A stretch of DNA of 64,000 bases from Chrysaora quinquecirrha (taxonomy: Eukaryota > Cnidaria > Scyphozoa > Semaeostomeae > Pelagiidae). The position numbers and the translations under genes were made by a program. The stretch spans positions 1,806,386 through 1,870,385 of the forward strand of contig JACTAT010000045.1 in assembly GCA_014526335.1 (NCBI GenBank), written 5' to 3'. Shown piece by piece: positions 27,042 to 40,200 of the stretch (the first letter of the stretch is position 1; each line of letters opens with the position of its first letter). The notes under the pieces are model-generated. The model was not told the origin of the DNA, did not search any database, and saw nothing but the letters and a program-made list of their open reading frames with translations.

Positions 27042-29947
27042 TTAGGTCTGTGTGGATGCTGCAGTGCGGCTGTTGAGTATTCGCAGAAGGTGAGCAATGT
27101 CTGAGTTGCCTTCTTGTGCAGGGATATTTTTTGGTTGATGTAGTATTGGGATATGGTCATTCAATGTTTTGAATTTCGGGTGTGGATTTGGTGCAAATGA
27201 TAGCCTGTTGGCGTTTTCTTCTGGAGAACTGACAAGGGCCTGAGCAACCTTGACGTTGATGCCCATGGAGAACAATGCTGCTCCAAGCTCCATGGCAGCA
27301 GACATTTCAGAGTTGAGTTCAGGTCCGGGATTAATAAGGGTTGTCAGGAGGTTGTGTTTGTCATCTTCTGTGTTCTTCCCCTCATAGTCCTTGTGGAACC
27401 TTTTCAGAAAGGCCCCAGATTGCACATGAAGGCAGCTGCTTTCATTCCATTAAGGAATGTTGTATCCTCGGCTATCAAGTTTAAATTCTCGTTCATTGTT
27501 GCAGACAACTCTGAGGATGTGACATGTGGCCGGCACAGCCACTCACAGCCTTCTGTTCTGGGCCGCTTGAAGATCTTATATTTTGGTGGCAAAGGTTGAG
27601 CACGGCCATATGGTGCCAAGAAGTTCTTGGCGAAGTATGAAAGATAATTCACGCCTTTTGCTCTCTTGTCATTGTGTCTATTCATCTGAAAAGAAAAAGG
27701 CTAGATGAGAAGAAGAGGAATGGAGAGGAGAAATATAAATTCAATTAGATAGTACATTGACGCTGCTACAATGTCGTGTGCTAACATGCATGATAGAATA
27801 TGTTGTGGTTGTTTATTCCTCTAATATAAGTTTATATTTGGGTTTAATTAATTGCTATTTATGTAATTCAATTGTTATTGACAATGGAGAAGTGCTGCTG
27901 GTTTAAGGGGGTCATATGAAGAGCATGTCATGTAACGTTTTAGGTCATGATAAAGCAACATAAGCCGTACCAGGAGGTGTTGTGTCCTCATTGAACCAGA
28001 CAATGACTTTTCTTAATGTCTGTCCTTGCATTTTGCTGATAGTTGTTGCATAACCTGGAAGACATGGATACCTAGTGACTGGTATATCACCCACTTTGCT
28101 AGTAACAGGGAAGATGTTGATGATATTTGCCATGGGGTGAAGTGCTATTATCGTATTAAATGATACAGATTGGACAGTTACAAATTGTCCATTCACGAAA
28201 CCAATAGATTTGTTGACATTTTGAGTGAGGAAAAGTTTCATACCATTGTGAATTGGTGAAAGAGTTTCATCATCAATTACAACTAGGGCTAATAGTGGAG
28301 TAAGGGAAAGATTTTTAACGATAACATCATTGCTGAACATAGCTGCTCTTCTGGTCACTGTAATTTCAGTGGCGTCAGGATGTTCTTTCAATTTCGTGTA
28401 GATGCTATCATCCATGTCACTGGTTGGATAGAGGACTCTGTCAGCTGTCAATGACTCCAGCATTCCCTTTGTTGGAAGTTCATACCTGATATGATGAAGG
28501 AATTGGAGCAACTGGCTGTACGTTGTCTGGAACTGAGTACTTAGGGAGAACTTGGAGACGTACGATATGCAAGGTGAGCAGGACAATATATTTCATACCT
28601 GCACAGTGTGATTTCCGATTGTAGACAGGGGTTGCTGTGGGGCAAAGTCGCCACTCAGCACAACAACAGGTCTTGTCAACAGCATTTTAGCGGTATGAAG
28701 AATATGATGGAAGACATCAACAGAGACTTGTGAAATTTCTTCAATGAAAATAACATCATACTTGCTTAGAATCCAGTTGATTTGAGGGCCACAGTTGTGT
28801 CTAGACTGCAGCTTGAAAGACCATGAAGAGTATCACATGTAATGTCAGTACGGAATTTATGTCTATATGTGCAAGCCAATGTTCCAGTGGGAACAGCAAC
28901 ACATACATTGTAATCCTTGTTCAGGCAATAGTGAATGCATGTTTCAATTATGAAAGTCTTTCCAATGCCAGGCTTTCCTTGGAGAAGAGAGAATTTCTTC
29001 CAATCGTACTGTTCATAGTTTTCTGTTGGAGCTGTGAATAAGGATGTCTCCCTAGCGGTCATAATATTACGGAAGTAAGTGTAGATAACCACCTGCGGTA
29101 CATATTATTCAAAGCAAGCAAGCTCTCCAAATAGGACAAGACAGTTTCGATGAACTAGCGTTTATGTCCCTCATTTTCTTGTGTTGATTTCAATTGGGAT
29201 GGATCACCGAAGGTATCAGGCATCAATTGTACAGCTTTATATTGAAAAACAGAATTTGTAGCGGGATGTCAGTGCCATTTGGCAAAATGATGTCAATAAC
29301 TCTGTGTGGGATAACATATATTGGAAGAAGTAGACAGGGTTGAAAAGGGAGACATCTCTCAAACACACAAGAAAGATTTTTCCTGTGGATATTCAGATAA
29401 GATGGGACTGGTTTCATCTACCAGACGTAGCCACTGGAGCAACGAGAGCTAATCATGCAGCGCTTTTCTGGCATACTATCTCTGGATGACAGGATTGTCT
29501 CTCGCCTTCTCAACTGAATCAGGAACAAGAAACTTTTTGCAGGAGGCATTTGCCCAAGATACTTTTTTAGATGCTAACAGAAGAGACATGTCTGGCTCAC
29601 AGATGTCTAAAGACATTGCATACTTGATTGCAGCAGTTGAAGGTCTGATGGTCTTGCAATAGAATGCATCATTGTGGAAACATTCTTTCACTTTGGAGAC
29701 ATAGGAGGAGACATATTTTAGTATCATACTTTTGCCATTATTTGTTTGCACATCCATAGAGCAATTGGGAGTTTGCAAAAGTGGGTCTATCTAGCCTTGT
29801 ACTCCCCGTACTACATGATTCAGAGGTATGAGAAAGGCACAACGGCTCTGCACCGTTAACTATATCGACTGTAGTGGGACTGTCATGTACATGAGGCTAG
29901 ACTTGTGAGACCGTTGATACTTGTTGACACATTAAAAAAAGGAAGGA
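27042..29947 (-). mobile_element. Helitron copy A, 3' half (Pif1-family helicase), decayed
   Basis: Minus-strand blocks in order: end of the Rep region (SMDVQTNNGKSMILKYVSSY, 29476-29778), helicase Walker A (GKPGIGKT, 28766-29092), the middle helicase motifs in broken frames near 28600-28740, and motifs V/VI (GYATTISKMQGQTLRK ... TAYVALS, 27945-28586). A C-terminal domain (27042-27685) is shared with copies B and C. The reading frame is broken many times. The 5' half with the HUH motif lies at 45143-46490, on the far side of a 15-kb insert. Helitrons move by rolling-circle replication using HUH nuclease and helicase. Confidence 0.8.
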
Positions 29948-30111
29948 TAATAGCCCTTACTCCCTATGACATCATCAGCGTGCTTCACTGTTGTTGTGCT
30001 TTTGAACGCAAAGTCAAAGAGGACTTGATATCAGCACTCTATACAGTTTCAAAAAATGCAAAAAAACAGAGAAAATCGAGCCAACTTGGATGAAAACCAA
30101 TGCCCTAGCTC

Positions 30112-30441
30112 TTGCAGGGGTATTGGCTATTCTGAAGAAGCAGACAGCCATGAAAAGACTCAGACTGGCTTGGGCCCTGGGCTTTGGTGAAACGAATACA
30201 GCAAAATCTACAGATGATGCATATGGCTAGATATAGTCGCTCCAGCTCTTACCTAATGTGACAAGTGAGAAAATTGATCAACATATTATTGAAAATTCGA
30301 CATTGCCCAAGACGACTTCAGCACCAGGTGCATATCGCAATAAACGGAATGGCTATTGTTATGGAAGGAAGGATTTGTGTGAAGCCTAATGTTGGAGGAC
30401 ATTGTCTTCTCTTTATAGCAAAGGCCAGGGTGCATGATTCA
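30112..30441 (+). pseudogene. SWIM/YqaJ protein, 5' fragment
   Basis: In-frame segment ending ...GGHCLLFIAKARVHDS at the insertion point. The frame continues without loss at 41869 (MKNTFYNVYVHL) if the 11.4-kb insert and one 8-bp duplication are removed. Upstream parts are partly out of frame. Confidence 0.65.
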
Positions 30442-30568
30442 TAGCCTGCGCCCAGACTCAAACTGATCAAATCAGTAGAGTCTGCGCAACTACGTCCAAA
30501 AGCTTGTTCTGGCCTCTTTTTCGTTTCATGACTTCTTCAATTCTCTTTTGTTTTCTTTTGTCTACTAA

Positions 30569-30614
30569 ACCAATCAAATCGCCTGCCAATTTTTTGGCAG
30601 GCGATTTGATTGGT
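30569..30614. promoter_or_regulatory. Perfect 21-bp hairpin upstream of the RecQ-like gene
   Basis: ACCAATCAAATCGCCTGCCAA at 30569-30589 and its exact complement at 30594-30614, with a TTTT loop. Both arms carry CCAAT/ATTGG. It lies about 97 bp before the RecQ ATG (30711). Confidence 0.85.
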
Positions 30615-30710
30615 CAATCCCAGCGTGCTATTGTTTTCTTCTTTGAGCGGCCGCATGAGATTTCGTTGTGTTCGCTGCGTAATCTTGTGGATTGGGTGAG
30701 TTAGTTCAAG

Positions 30711-33198
30711 ATGGCGAATTCAAGAGTTTCAGCTGCGGGAAATATTGTTTGGGATGAAGATCGGTTTTCTCAAAGTTTGCACCACATAAGATCTATCTTT
30801 GGTGTCGAATTGCTCTTTGAAGACCAGCTGAAGGCTCTACGAGGCGTTTTTCATGGAAAACATCTGTATTTCAGTGCTCCTACTGGATATGGAAAGTCCC
30901 TGATTTTTCAATCGATCCCGATTGTTCAAGATTATTTAGAGGACAGCATGATGGGTCCAACTTTCATCCTTGTCGTATCTCCTCTGCAATCTCTTATGTT
31001 GGATCAAGTAGCTAGGCTTAGAGAAATTGGTCTAACTGCCGCTACAATTTATTCTGACCAGTCGGAAGAAGTCCTGCAAGAAATTGAGAATGGTGGAGCC
31101 TACCGCTACATTTATACTCTCCAGAATCTATGCTATCTACCAGGCGCTGGAGAAAATTGTTATCCTCTGAGTATTTCAGGGAAAATTGCATCTGCGTTGT
31201 TTTCGACGAAGCACATTGTATTGCACAATGGTAAGTAAATTTCCTATAAAACATATACTTTTTGATAGCAATTTTTGCATAACCGTCTTGCACTACGATG
31301 ATTCTTGGAACTTTACGTTGGAAGGTTGAGACGACTAGAAGAGACTGAGCAAAAATGCAGGAATCATTGACTTATTTAATCTAGATTTAATTTATTTTAC
31401 AGAGAATTTTTTTTAGTTCAGCTGTAGGGCAATATTCCTACTACATAAGAAACCTACAAGAAATTAATAAGGTATACTGTATACAAAAATTAGAAAAAAG
31501 TAATAACACCCAAATCAAAAGCTCCCAAATCATTGTTAAAACATGTAAATTGCCAATTACTGTGTACAGAAATTTTAATCATAAGACACTAAAATCACAT
31601 TTTTTTATTTTATTTTTTGGTTTGCCCTTCAGCATAGCTGGTTGTCAAGGGGCCTTTGAATAAAAAGAGCAAATTACAGTTATACCATATCTCCTAAACA
31701 GAATACTTAAAAATACTTATCTAAATGAGTAATCAAATAGACTATAAAAGACTGCATGGGAGATTTAAACACTTGCTCTCTTTATTTTCAGGGGTTTAAG
31801 TAATGATCAAGGGAAGACCTTTAGAAAATGGTATGGCTTGGTTGGTGAGATAAGGTCTCTGTTGAGTTCTTCAGTCAAGCTTGCAGTCTTTACAGCCACA
31901 GCTTCAAAGTCAACCGAGGCATCCATTTTTAATGTGTTAGGCATGGGAGCAGTTTCTACTTTGGTTATGGAAAAAAATCCAGTTAAAGAAAATCTATATT
32001 TCCATTCAAAATATGTTGGAAATGATAGTAAGCTTGACCAAGTCTTCTCAGAGCTCCTAATGGAAATCAAGACAAGGATGACTGAAACTGAAAGAACTAT
32101 CATTTTTTGCCAAACAAGAAAGCAGTGTGCACTCATTTGGAAAATGTTCCAAATTCAATTAGGGAGAGATTTCTATGCTAGTGTTGATTGTGCTCCTTCA
32201 TCAAGATTAGTTGAGATGCTTCATGCTGGCTCTCCAAAATCAGTAAAAGATCATGTGTTAAAGGAAGCAGGAAATGCTGATAGTTGCTTAAGGGTCTTAG
32301 TTGTAACGGTTGCTTTTGGCATGGGCATTGACTGCAGGAATGTAAGCCGAGTTATTCACTTTGGTCCATCAAAATCATTGGAAGCCTACCTGCAAGAATG
32401 TGGGAGAGCAGGCAGAGATGGAAATGCCAGTCAGTGCTATCTGCTGTACAATGGGTTCTTAGCTAGCAATTGTCAGTCTGATATGAAGCAATATGTGTCA
32501 CTAGAATCATGCAAGAGAACATGCAAGACAACTTTCCAGGTCAGCATAGTGGGATGTTGGTCATGTGTCAGTGCTGTGATTTCTGTTTAATAAGTTGTAA
32601 ATGCTCTCCTCCTTGTTCCACAAAATACCTGAAATTCAGTGGCTCAAGAGACAAGACTGCAGCTCCATCCAGAACAAGAATTGTTCCAGATGAACAAAGA
32701 TATTTGCTCAGATCAAAGCTCCTTCAATACAAAGAATTCCATCAGCAATCATTAAGTATGCCTTCTGTTGTTTTTCCAAGTGTTTTCCTTGAATTCACAA
32801 ATTTCCACATCAATCAAATATTGAAAAATTGTGAATATCTATTCTCACTGGATGATGTTCTCTCTCATATTGAAATTTGGAGAATGAAGCATGCTGTCAA
32901 CATTCTTCTTACAATCAAAGATGTTTTCAATGATATTGAAATTGAAGAGTCCCTATCTCTGACCAATCTTGCAGATGATGTTGATAATCTTGAGGATGAG
33001 CTGGATTCCCAGTGGATTGATGTACGGGATGACTCTGAAATTAGCTTCTTAGATAGCACAGGTCGTATGTTTGATTATGATCATGCCCTGAATGCTCTGG
33101 ATGAATCTGGCCCTCAAGACCATTCCTTAAGCAATGTTGTTGATTACTTCAACATACAGCCAATTGCTGATGATGACGAAGAAATGGAATTGGTTTGA
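30711..33198 (+). pseudogene. RecQ-like DEAH helicase, two exons, two frameshifts
   Basis: Exon 1 (ATG 30711 to 31232) has Walker A (SAPTGYGKS) and, in a second frame after a shift near 31113-31118, the SPESML strand and the DEAH box (FDEAHCIAQ). The exon ends TG|GTAAGT and exon 2 starts after TTTTCAG at 31791, joining in phase to give the Trp of AQWG. Exon 2 has motif III (FTATAS), IIFCQTRKQC, VTVAFGMGID and the QxxGRxGRDG motif VI. After a second shift near 32510-32520 comes a Cys-rich zinc-binding segment (CQCCDFC, CKCSPPC), then an acidic tail to the stop at 33196-33198. The intron (31233-31790) shows no gene. RecQ helicases unwind DNA 3' to 5'; here a role in transposition is inferred from location. 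Confidence 0.85.
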
Positions 33199-33234
33199 TT
33201 CACATCAGCAGATCATGGAAAAGAATATCACGTT

Positions 33235-34150
33235 TTTTAAATTATTGGAACTTTGCAATAGATCTAAGAACAACTGAATAGAATTTCAGTGCACATTGAT
33301 TATGGTAAAAGATCTGAAAACAACTGAATAGAATTTCATTCATCCAGCACTGACCATGACTAACAAAGTTGGTTAGCAAACTGACAAGCAATACTCAGCA
33401 CTGATAACTGCAAAAGAACTGACAACAGCTGGATAAATTTTCATTGCCCTCTGATTATGGTAAAAGATCTGAGAACAACTGAATAGATTTTGATTGCACA
33501 TTGATTATGGTAAAAGATCTGAGAACAACTGAATAGAATTTCAGTGCACATTGATTATGGTAAAAGATCTGAGAACAACTGAATGGAGTTCTGCTCCCAT
33601 GTCTGACACAAAAAATCCAATTGTTGCATACAATGCAGTATATGCAATATTAGAAAGAGTGATTATGGTAAAAGATCTGAGAACAACTGAATAGAATTTC
33701 AGTGCACATTGATTATGGTAAAAGATCTGAAAACAACTGAATAGATTTTGAGTGCACATTGATTATGGTAAAAGATCTGAGAACAACTGAATAGAATTTC
33801 AGTGCACATTCATTATGGTAAAAGATCTGAGAACAACTGAATAGATTTTGAGTGCTCATTGATTATGGTAAAACATCTGAGAACAACTGAATAGAATTTC
33901 AGTGCACATTTATTATGGTAAAAGATCTGAGAACAACTGAATGGAGTTCTGCTCCCATGTCTGACACAAAAAATCCAATTGTTGCATGCAATGCAGTATA
34001 TGCAATATTAGAAAGAGTGATTATGGTAAAAGATCTGAGAACAACTGAATAGAATTTCAGTGCACATTGATTATGGTAAAAGATCTGAGAACAACTGAAT
34101 AGAATTCTGCTCCAATGACTGACACAAAGAATCCCATGTAATATTAGAAA
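33235..34150. repeat. 50-bp satellite array with a higher-order ~360-bp unit
   Basis: About 15 imperfect copies of a 50-bp unit (GATTATGGTAAAAGATCTGA ...). A longer variant with an extra ~85 bp (GTTCTGCTCCCATGTCTGAC ... ATATTAGAAAGAG) appears at about 33588-33660 and 33948-34018, and partly at 34105-34150, so a ~360-bp block has itself been duplicated. The array starts about 40 bp after the RecQ-like stop codon. Confidence 0.9.
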
Positions 34151-34170
34151 GCAAACAAGCAATCTTTTTT

Positions 34171-37100
34171 GTTAACGCAAAGCTACACAACTGGAGCGTT
34201 AAAGATGGGCAGCTAAGTGAACTGTTGGCTTAATGGCATTTAGCAGAAATGCTTTAAATATGAATATTTGATTCTGGATTGACTTGTCAGAAACTTTCTT
34301 ACTGGGGTCAGCTTTTCATCGGAGCTATGTTTGTTTACCAGCATGTAATTTAAAACAATTTCAAATCCTTCAAATGTATTTTAGCATCTATTTGAAATAT
34401 TTCAAGAACTTTAAGGTAAGAATATGAAGGCAGCAGTACATGGGGTTTCGAATAGTGTACAATAGTTCATAATTATAGCCCCCGACAATTTCATCCCCAT
34501 GACCTACAGAACCAAACAGAGGCAGACTTGGCTGCCTCAAGACAGGATTTCTCGCACATGCCTCCATTTTCTTACCTTACTCGGATACATTTATTCTTGT
34601 TTAAAAGCAGTGAGTGAATCAAGCCAGCTTGCCAACCAACTCAGTTCCATATATCCAAAACTTTCAGATGAGCCCAATAAATTGTATAATGGACAGGATT
34701 ATTTTTCTCACAACCCTCACGAAGATGTTGATATATTTTACACTAGAAGTGTTGGTAAGGTGGCATGACTCAGACACCTTAACTAGCATTTGCAATTTTA
34801 AATATTACAAAATTGTTACATACTGAAACTAGTTACAACAATAATGATATTTTTAAAGTAAAGTAAATAAACTCTCTAGGTACCTACCTCAAGAATGCAT
34901 TGCATATATACTGAAAAGAGCACTTAGAATATATCTAAGGATAATCTACTTAATGTATCTACTTAAATTAACTAACAGTTTACATTATTTTAAAAAGAAA
35001 TCTTAATTATGTAGGTACACCAGGCTTTTAACATTCAATTTCAGAAAATTTTATACCTATAGCCTTGTTCATTAGAAAAAGTAGCCTTGGTCTTGGTTTG
35101 GACCGTTGTTTCTTTTAGACCAAGAACATCTGTAAATGTTAGCAAATATAAACCGAACTGTGACCTTAGTAAATCTAGATCACATCCAGGCTAGTTTTTG
35201 TACTGTGAACAGGCTTACATCAATTATCAAACAAAACATGGAAAATGCAATTACATGCTAGTTGACATAAACAACTGGACATAAATCAAGCTTGGAAAGC
35301 CCCCAAGCATAATTTTAACAGCAACTCGCATAGTACTTTTTGCAATTTCCATACTTTGCACTTCAAAATTGGCAAAGGTAGATAGATACTGGGCCATGAG
35401 ACAACAATTCTTTAATTTAATATCACCCTATTTCTATAAAAAGTTATTTGTTCTTTTAAACTTATCAAATTCTGTTTAGTTTTTCAATGGGTCAACTCAT
35501 TATGAACAAGAAATGTTCATAAGTCATTAAAAATTTTTCATAAAAAAATAATCAAATTCAATCCCTTGAAAATGGCAAAGTCCATAAAAAATTAAACAGA
35601 GTTTGCTAAGAAGAAATCTTCATCAACTTAACATATTGCTTTAAATCTCACCAAATGTCCAGGCTTAGTTTAAATTTTAGATATTTCTAATGTTCTTACT
35701 TATACAATTTAAACTTATACAATTGTCTCGTTTCAGGATATATGCAATGCACTCCAGGTCTTTCCAGTTCTACTATCACCTAAAACTAATCGGAAGAAGC
35801 ATCCAGTTTAGAGAATAAAAAAACTACCTTCACATCCCCCTCCCACCCCCTTTCAAAGATTTTACCCCACTCCCTACACCTCATCATACCATTCCACTGT
35901 AGAATTCCAGTTAAAACACTTTTGTGAGCAGAAAGTTATAAATGGAAATATTGTTTTTAAATGCACAAGTCATTCATCCAAGAGGTAATCTGGAATTCTA
36001 CGGTGTAGGTACATTAAACTCCCTGGCACTGTTTTCACAAGTCTGCAAATGGGTAAAAAATTGCAAAAAGAGGAACTTTCATCAATCAATGGAAACAGAG
36101 CATTTATCTAAGAAACAAGGTTTCACTAAATTTTGCTAACAAAAAAGATATTGCTTTTCCACACCTCTATGCTAGCTAGTATTCATGAAAACACCTTATG
36201 CTGCAATCATTTTGGTCTTGTTCAAACATTTCATATTCTATGTTTCAAAGCAGTGTTGAAATTTTGTATCCGCCCAGGAAACATTTTATATTCATATTTC
36301 AGTCATTACTTGTGTCAGAAATTTGTCTTCTAAGGTTAAAAATTATAACACTGAGTCGCAAAATGAAAACAAAAACAAACAATAACCACAAACACCTACA
36401 AACAAATAAGAAAATATATTTTATAATTAATTGGACTGGTCATCTTCCTGTATCCTGAAAGCTGATTCAAAACACAATACCGGTCTAGCTTCACTTTTCT
36501 ATTAGTGCATTTTAATCTGCACCTGGGTATAAATACCGCCTTATTCTTTTTTTTGGTTTGTTTCTGACATCCTCTTAGGAGTGTCAGCTGAAAACGCTCT
36601 TTAGTTATGCCCAAAAATGTTTTTGTTCAAAATGTTTTCGTTCTCTCTGGCAATTTTGAAATTTTGTACTAATTAAAACTATTAAATAATAGAAATGTCA
36701 TTGATAAAACCAATAGATAACAATAGGAGATAAGATTGAAATAAAAGAAACATAATATGAAAATAATCATATGATGGGTAAAATTGACAAGAAAATGATG
36801 TCAACACTTTTGTTTGACTAGTAGAAGAAAAATTCATATTGTGCGTATGGTAATCCCTGGATAGAAGATAATCAATAAGAATACTTGATAGGTATAAGAA
36901 ATCATGAAGAAGCACACATTTAATACAAAAAAGGATAAGCCAATGCTACCTTATTACATGCAAATAAACAATGTACGTTATTAAGAGCCCAAAAAACTAA
37001 GCTGTGCATAAATGAGGCCTGAATGTTCTTCGATTGTCAAGAAAGTATACAGGAAGTTATAAAGAAATACCCAGTGTAAGAAACCAGCTATATTTCATTG

Positions 37101-37235
37101 AGCCAGTGTTTTGTTTGGCAGCTTTATTATACACATGGTTTATTTTCATGTAATTTTTTCCCTGCATGGCCTTTGGCTTCTCATTTTTTCTTATTCTTGT
37201 GAAATAGGAGGTAAAATATAAAAAATTATACTTAC
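34171..37235. other. About 3 kb without recognisable genes inside the 11.4-kb transposon
   Basis: AT-rich sequence. The only structure noted is a short inverted repeat, CACTGTAGAATTCCAG near 35896-35911 with an imperfect complement near 35990-36005. The last exon of the DUF6589-type gene should lie here on the minus strand, because exon 37236-38401 ends at a donor in phase 2, but I cannot place it. Confidence 0.5.
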
Positions 37236-40200
37236 CTTCCAGCTTTGTGCAAACGAATGTAACCCTTATGCTCCTCAATCCACCTGTACATGGCATGCAC
37301 ATCCAAATTCTCCAACAGACTGGGCTTAAAATCCCGATATACAGCTAATTTTCGATTAGGCTGTTGGAGCATCGCTTTGTGTTTCAGCAACTCCATGACT
37401 ACCTTCTTCAGATCGCCATCGGTGGTAGAAGTGACATGTTTTCCAGAACGCTTTATAACTTCACAACTTGCATCAAAATTCTTTTTGCTGACAGACAATG
37501 CTTTGCAAAAACGATCAATAACTTTAGAATTTGTTGAGTTAGGTCCCAACTTTTTGACAACATTCTTCAGCAAGTTGTTATAATGTTCAAGAGCCATGTC
37601 GAGTGGAATGTTCCCACCATATCCAATTTTGTTCTTACTGAATCGGTTCCAGATTAGGCGATGTGCATCTCTGGGTGATAAGAGAGCATTTATCTGGCAT
37701 AACAGGTAGAGTGCTTCCAAAGCATATTTTCTGCTATGTGGCCCATCTTGTTTCAGAAACAGCAACATGAATTTCCAACAACGCACCACACGCAAGCCAT
37801 CACCTTCTGAAACACCATCAAAGAAATTCATGATTACCATACCAATATCCAGTAGTGAACATTGGTAAGCAAACAAATCATCTTCCAACTGTTTATTACT
37901 GCTGAGGGCTGAAGTTTCGCCATGAAGCCCATGCATCTTTTCCTGTTCCAGCCTTCTTTTCCCATCTGCCTGAAAGGTTTTACTGCAACCCTTTCCTCGG
38001 CATATGAATCTTCCATCTGCATCCTTTTTGTTACTGTCACGTAACCAGTCTTCATATTCTTGGCGTTTGATTATCTCCTCATGCTGTCCCTGCCTGATAA
38101 TGAATTGATCGACAACTTCAGCAGTTACATTCTGGAGATATTCTTTCTTCTCGACAGTTGTCATCTTATCGATCCGGCTAAGTAACAGACTAGGTACTTC
38201 ATCTGGAGATTCAATACCAAGTACTTGACAGAAGCATGCAATAACTCTTGCTTGGACTTCCATAAGAAAGAACTTCTTACAACCACTGTAGCTTTTGCTG
38301 ACATCAGAATTCACATTCCTGCGGTTTACAAAGACTTTGTCGGAAAACATAGTACACTTCTCTGCAATGGCCTTCGGATTGTATAGATTGTCGAATGCAA
38401 GCTGAAAAAGATTAATCGTTATCAGAAAATACAGTTACGAAAATCAATGTCATGCTTCAGAATGTAGCCTGCGTTTAGACTCAAACTGATTAAACAAGTC
38501 TGAGCACAGGCTATAAGAGCTACATTTGCAACAAGGAAAAATTGTTTTGTTGTAAACAAAAATGGATGTCTCGAGCAAACTCCAACTCTGTGTTGCAAAA
38601 TCCAAATTGAAAAAGTAATTAAAGCCACAAAAAATCAGTTATCAGCTGCAATAAGAACCGAACTGTTGATACAGATAACGATGGATGTAGTACATCTTTC
38701 TGTCAAACATACCTGTAGGAACTTCATTCCTCCATGAAAATCTGCAATTTCCAAATGCAAGCCAGCAAGTTTTTCTTTGTCAGTGAAACCATTCTCCAAC
38801 TGAAGAAGTGTACTTACACCACGTTCAACTGTCAACTGGTCACCAACAATGGCTTGTTCACCATAAAAATGGATATCTTCGACAGCAGAAAAGGGGACAT
38901 AATTGTGCAGATGAGTCATGACTTCCTGCATACCACTGGCATCGTTCTCATCATGATAGATCATTTCAGCAAAAATCTAAATAGAAATTGAGAAAGTCAG
39001 GCCAAAGAATGTATTGGTTTATAGAATTTATTGGTTTTTAAAACAGCATATTTAACAATGAAATAATTATATATATATTGATATATAATTCCACACTCTG
39101 ACGAGTACATTAGTTTGAATGGCCTTAGTGTGCTGGAAGGCATCTGCCTTTTCTAAATATTCAATCTATATATATACATATTTACACAGAGGTAGACTCA
39201 GAAAAGAAACAAATCTTTGTTGTTACTCCAAGTTCAACCCATTCATGCGATCATCAGACATTATCAATTTCGAAGTGCCCACATGAGAACAAATATTACT
39301 TATGCAACTTTAGAACAATTAACACCTCCAAAGAACAGTCATTGTAAGCCCCTAGCAAGTAAATCTAATAAATAAATTTTTCAGTGTAGTAGAATCAGTT
39401 GTCTGATGATCGCATGAATGCGTGAAACTCGGAGTAACACAAAGATTGCTTTCTTTTCTGAGTCTACCTCTTTGTAGATCGCTCTGCCAATGGCATAGAG
39501 CACTTTTTATCCAGCATAGACAAACGAAACGTATATACATATTTATATATTTGTCACCTATGGCAGCCATTCGTGCTCAGTGAAATTGCCGAGTGACTCA
39601 CAGCTCAAGACTCTCTTATATATATAACATCTTCACACAGCATATGTACATGATTGTCCAACCTTTTCATCAGATACATGTTTGCTAGTTCTGCTAAGTG
39701 CGATCAGTTTAACAAGTTGTAAATTGAAGTTAAGTTTAAAAAAGTCAGTAAATAAAATGTTGATTGTTCTACTTACTGTGTCTGTAGGCTGGCATGTTTT
39801 TGATGAATATTGGTGCTTAATATGATGAACAGCTACTGATTCTAGTGAAGAGAATGCTTTAATGTGTTTCACTGCCATGCGAGCACAAAGAGTGATGTAA
39901 TCATTTCTTTGATAAACATGATCCACTCTGTTTGGAAGACACACTGCATTATCCATTTCTGTTAGCTTGCTTATGTCTGGCTTTGTACAAGGAAGATCAT
40001 TACCAGATATTCGATTTTCGGTGATCATGAGACCAACCCAGTTAACAATTGAATTCTGATGCTCCTCCATCATGTTATGGGGATGTGCAGTGTAATTGAA
40101 GTTGTCTATCACCAACTTGCGTCCAGAACTTTGAGCACTCTGTCCTCTGTCACCACTGCTCAGGCACAGTCCGTCTGCCTTAACTTTGTCGTTGATATGC

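Noticed and set aside
33235..34150. CRISPR-like array
   Set aside because: The 50-bp units are contiguous without unique spacers, and the locus is eukaryotic transposon DNA.
33541..34162. Minus-strand frames with a repeated peptide (FYSVVLRSFTII)
   Set aside because: They are readings of the 50-bp satellite.
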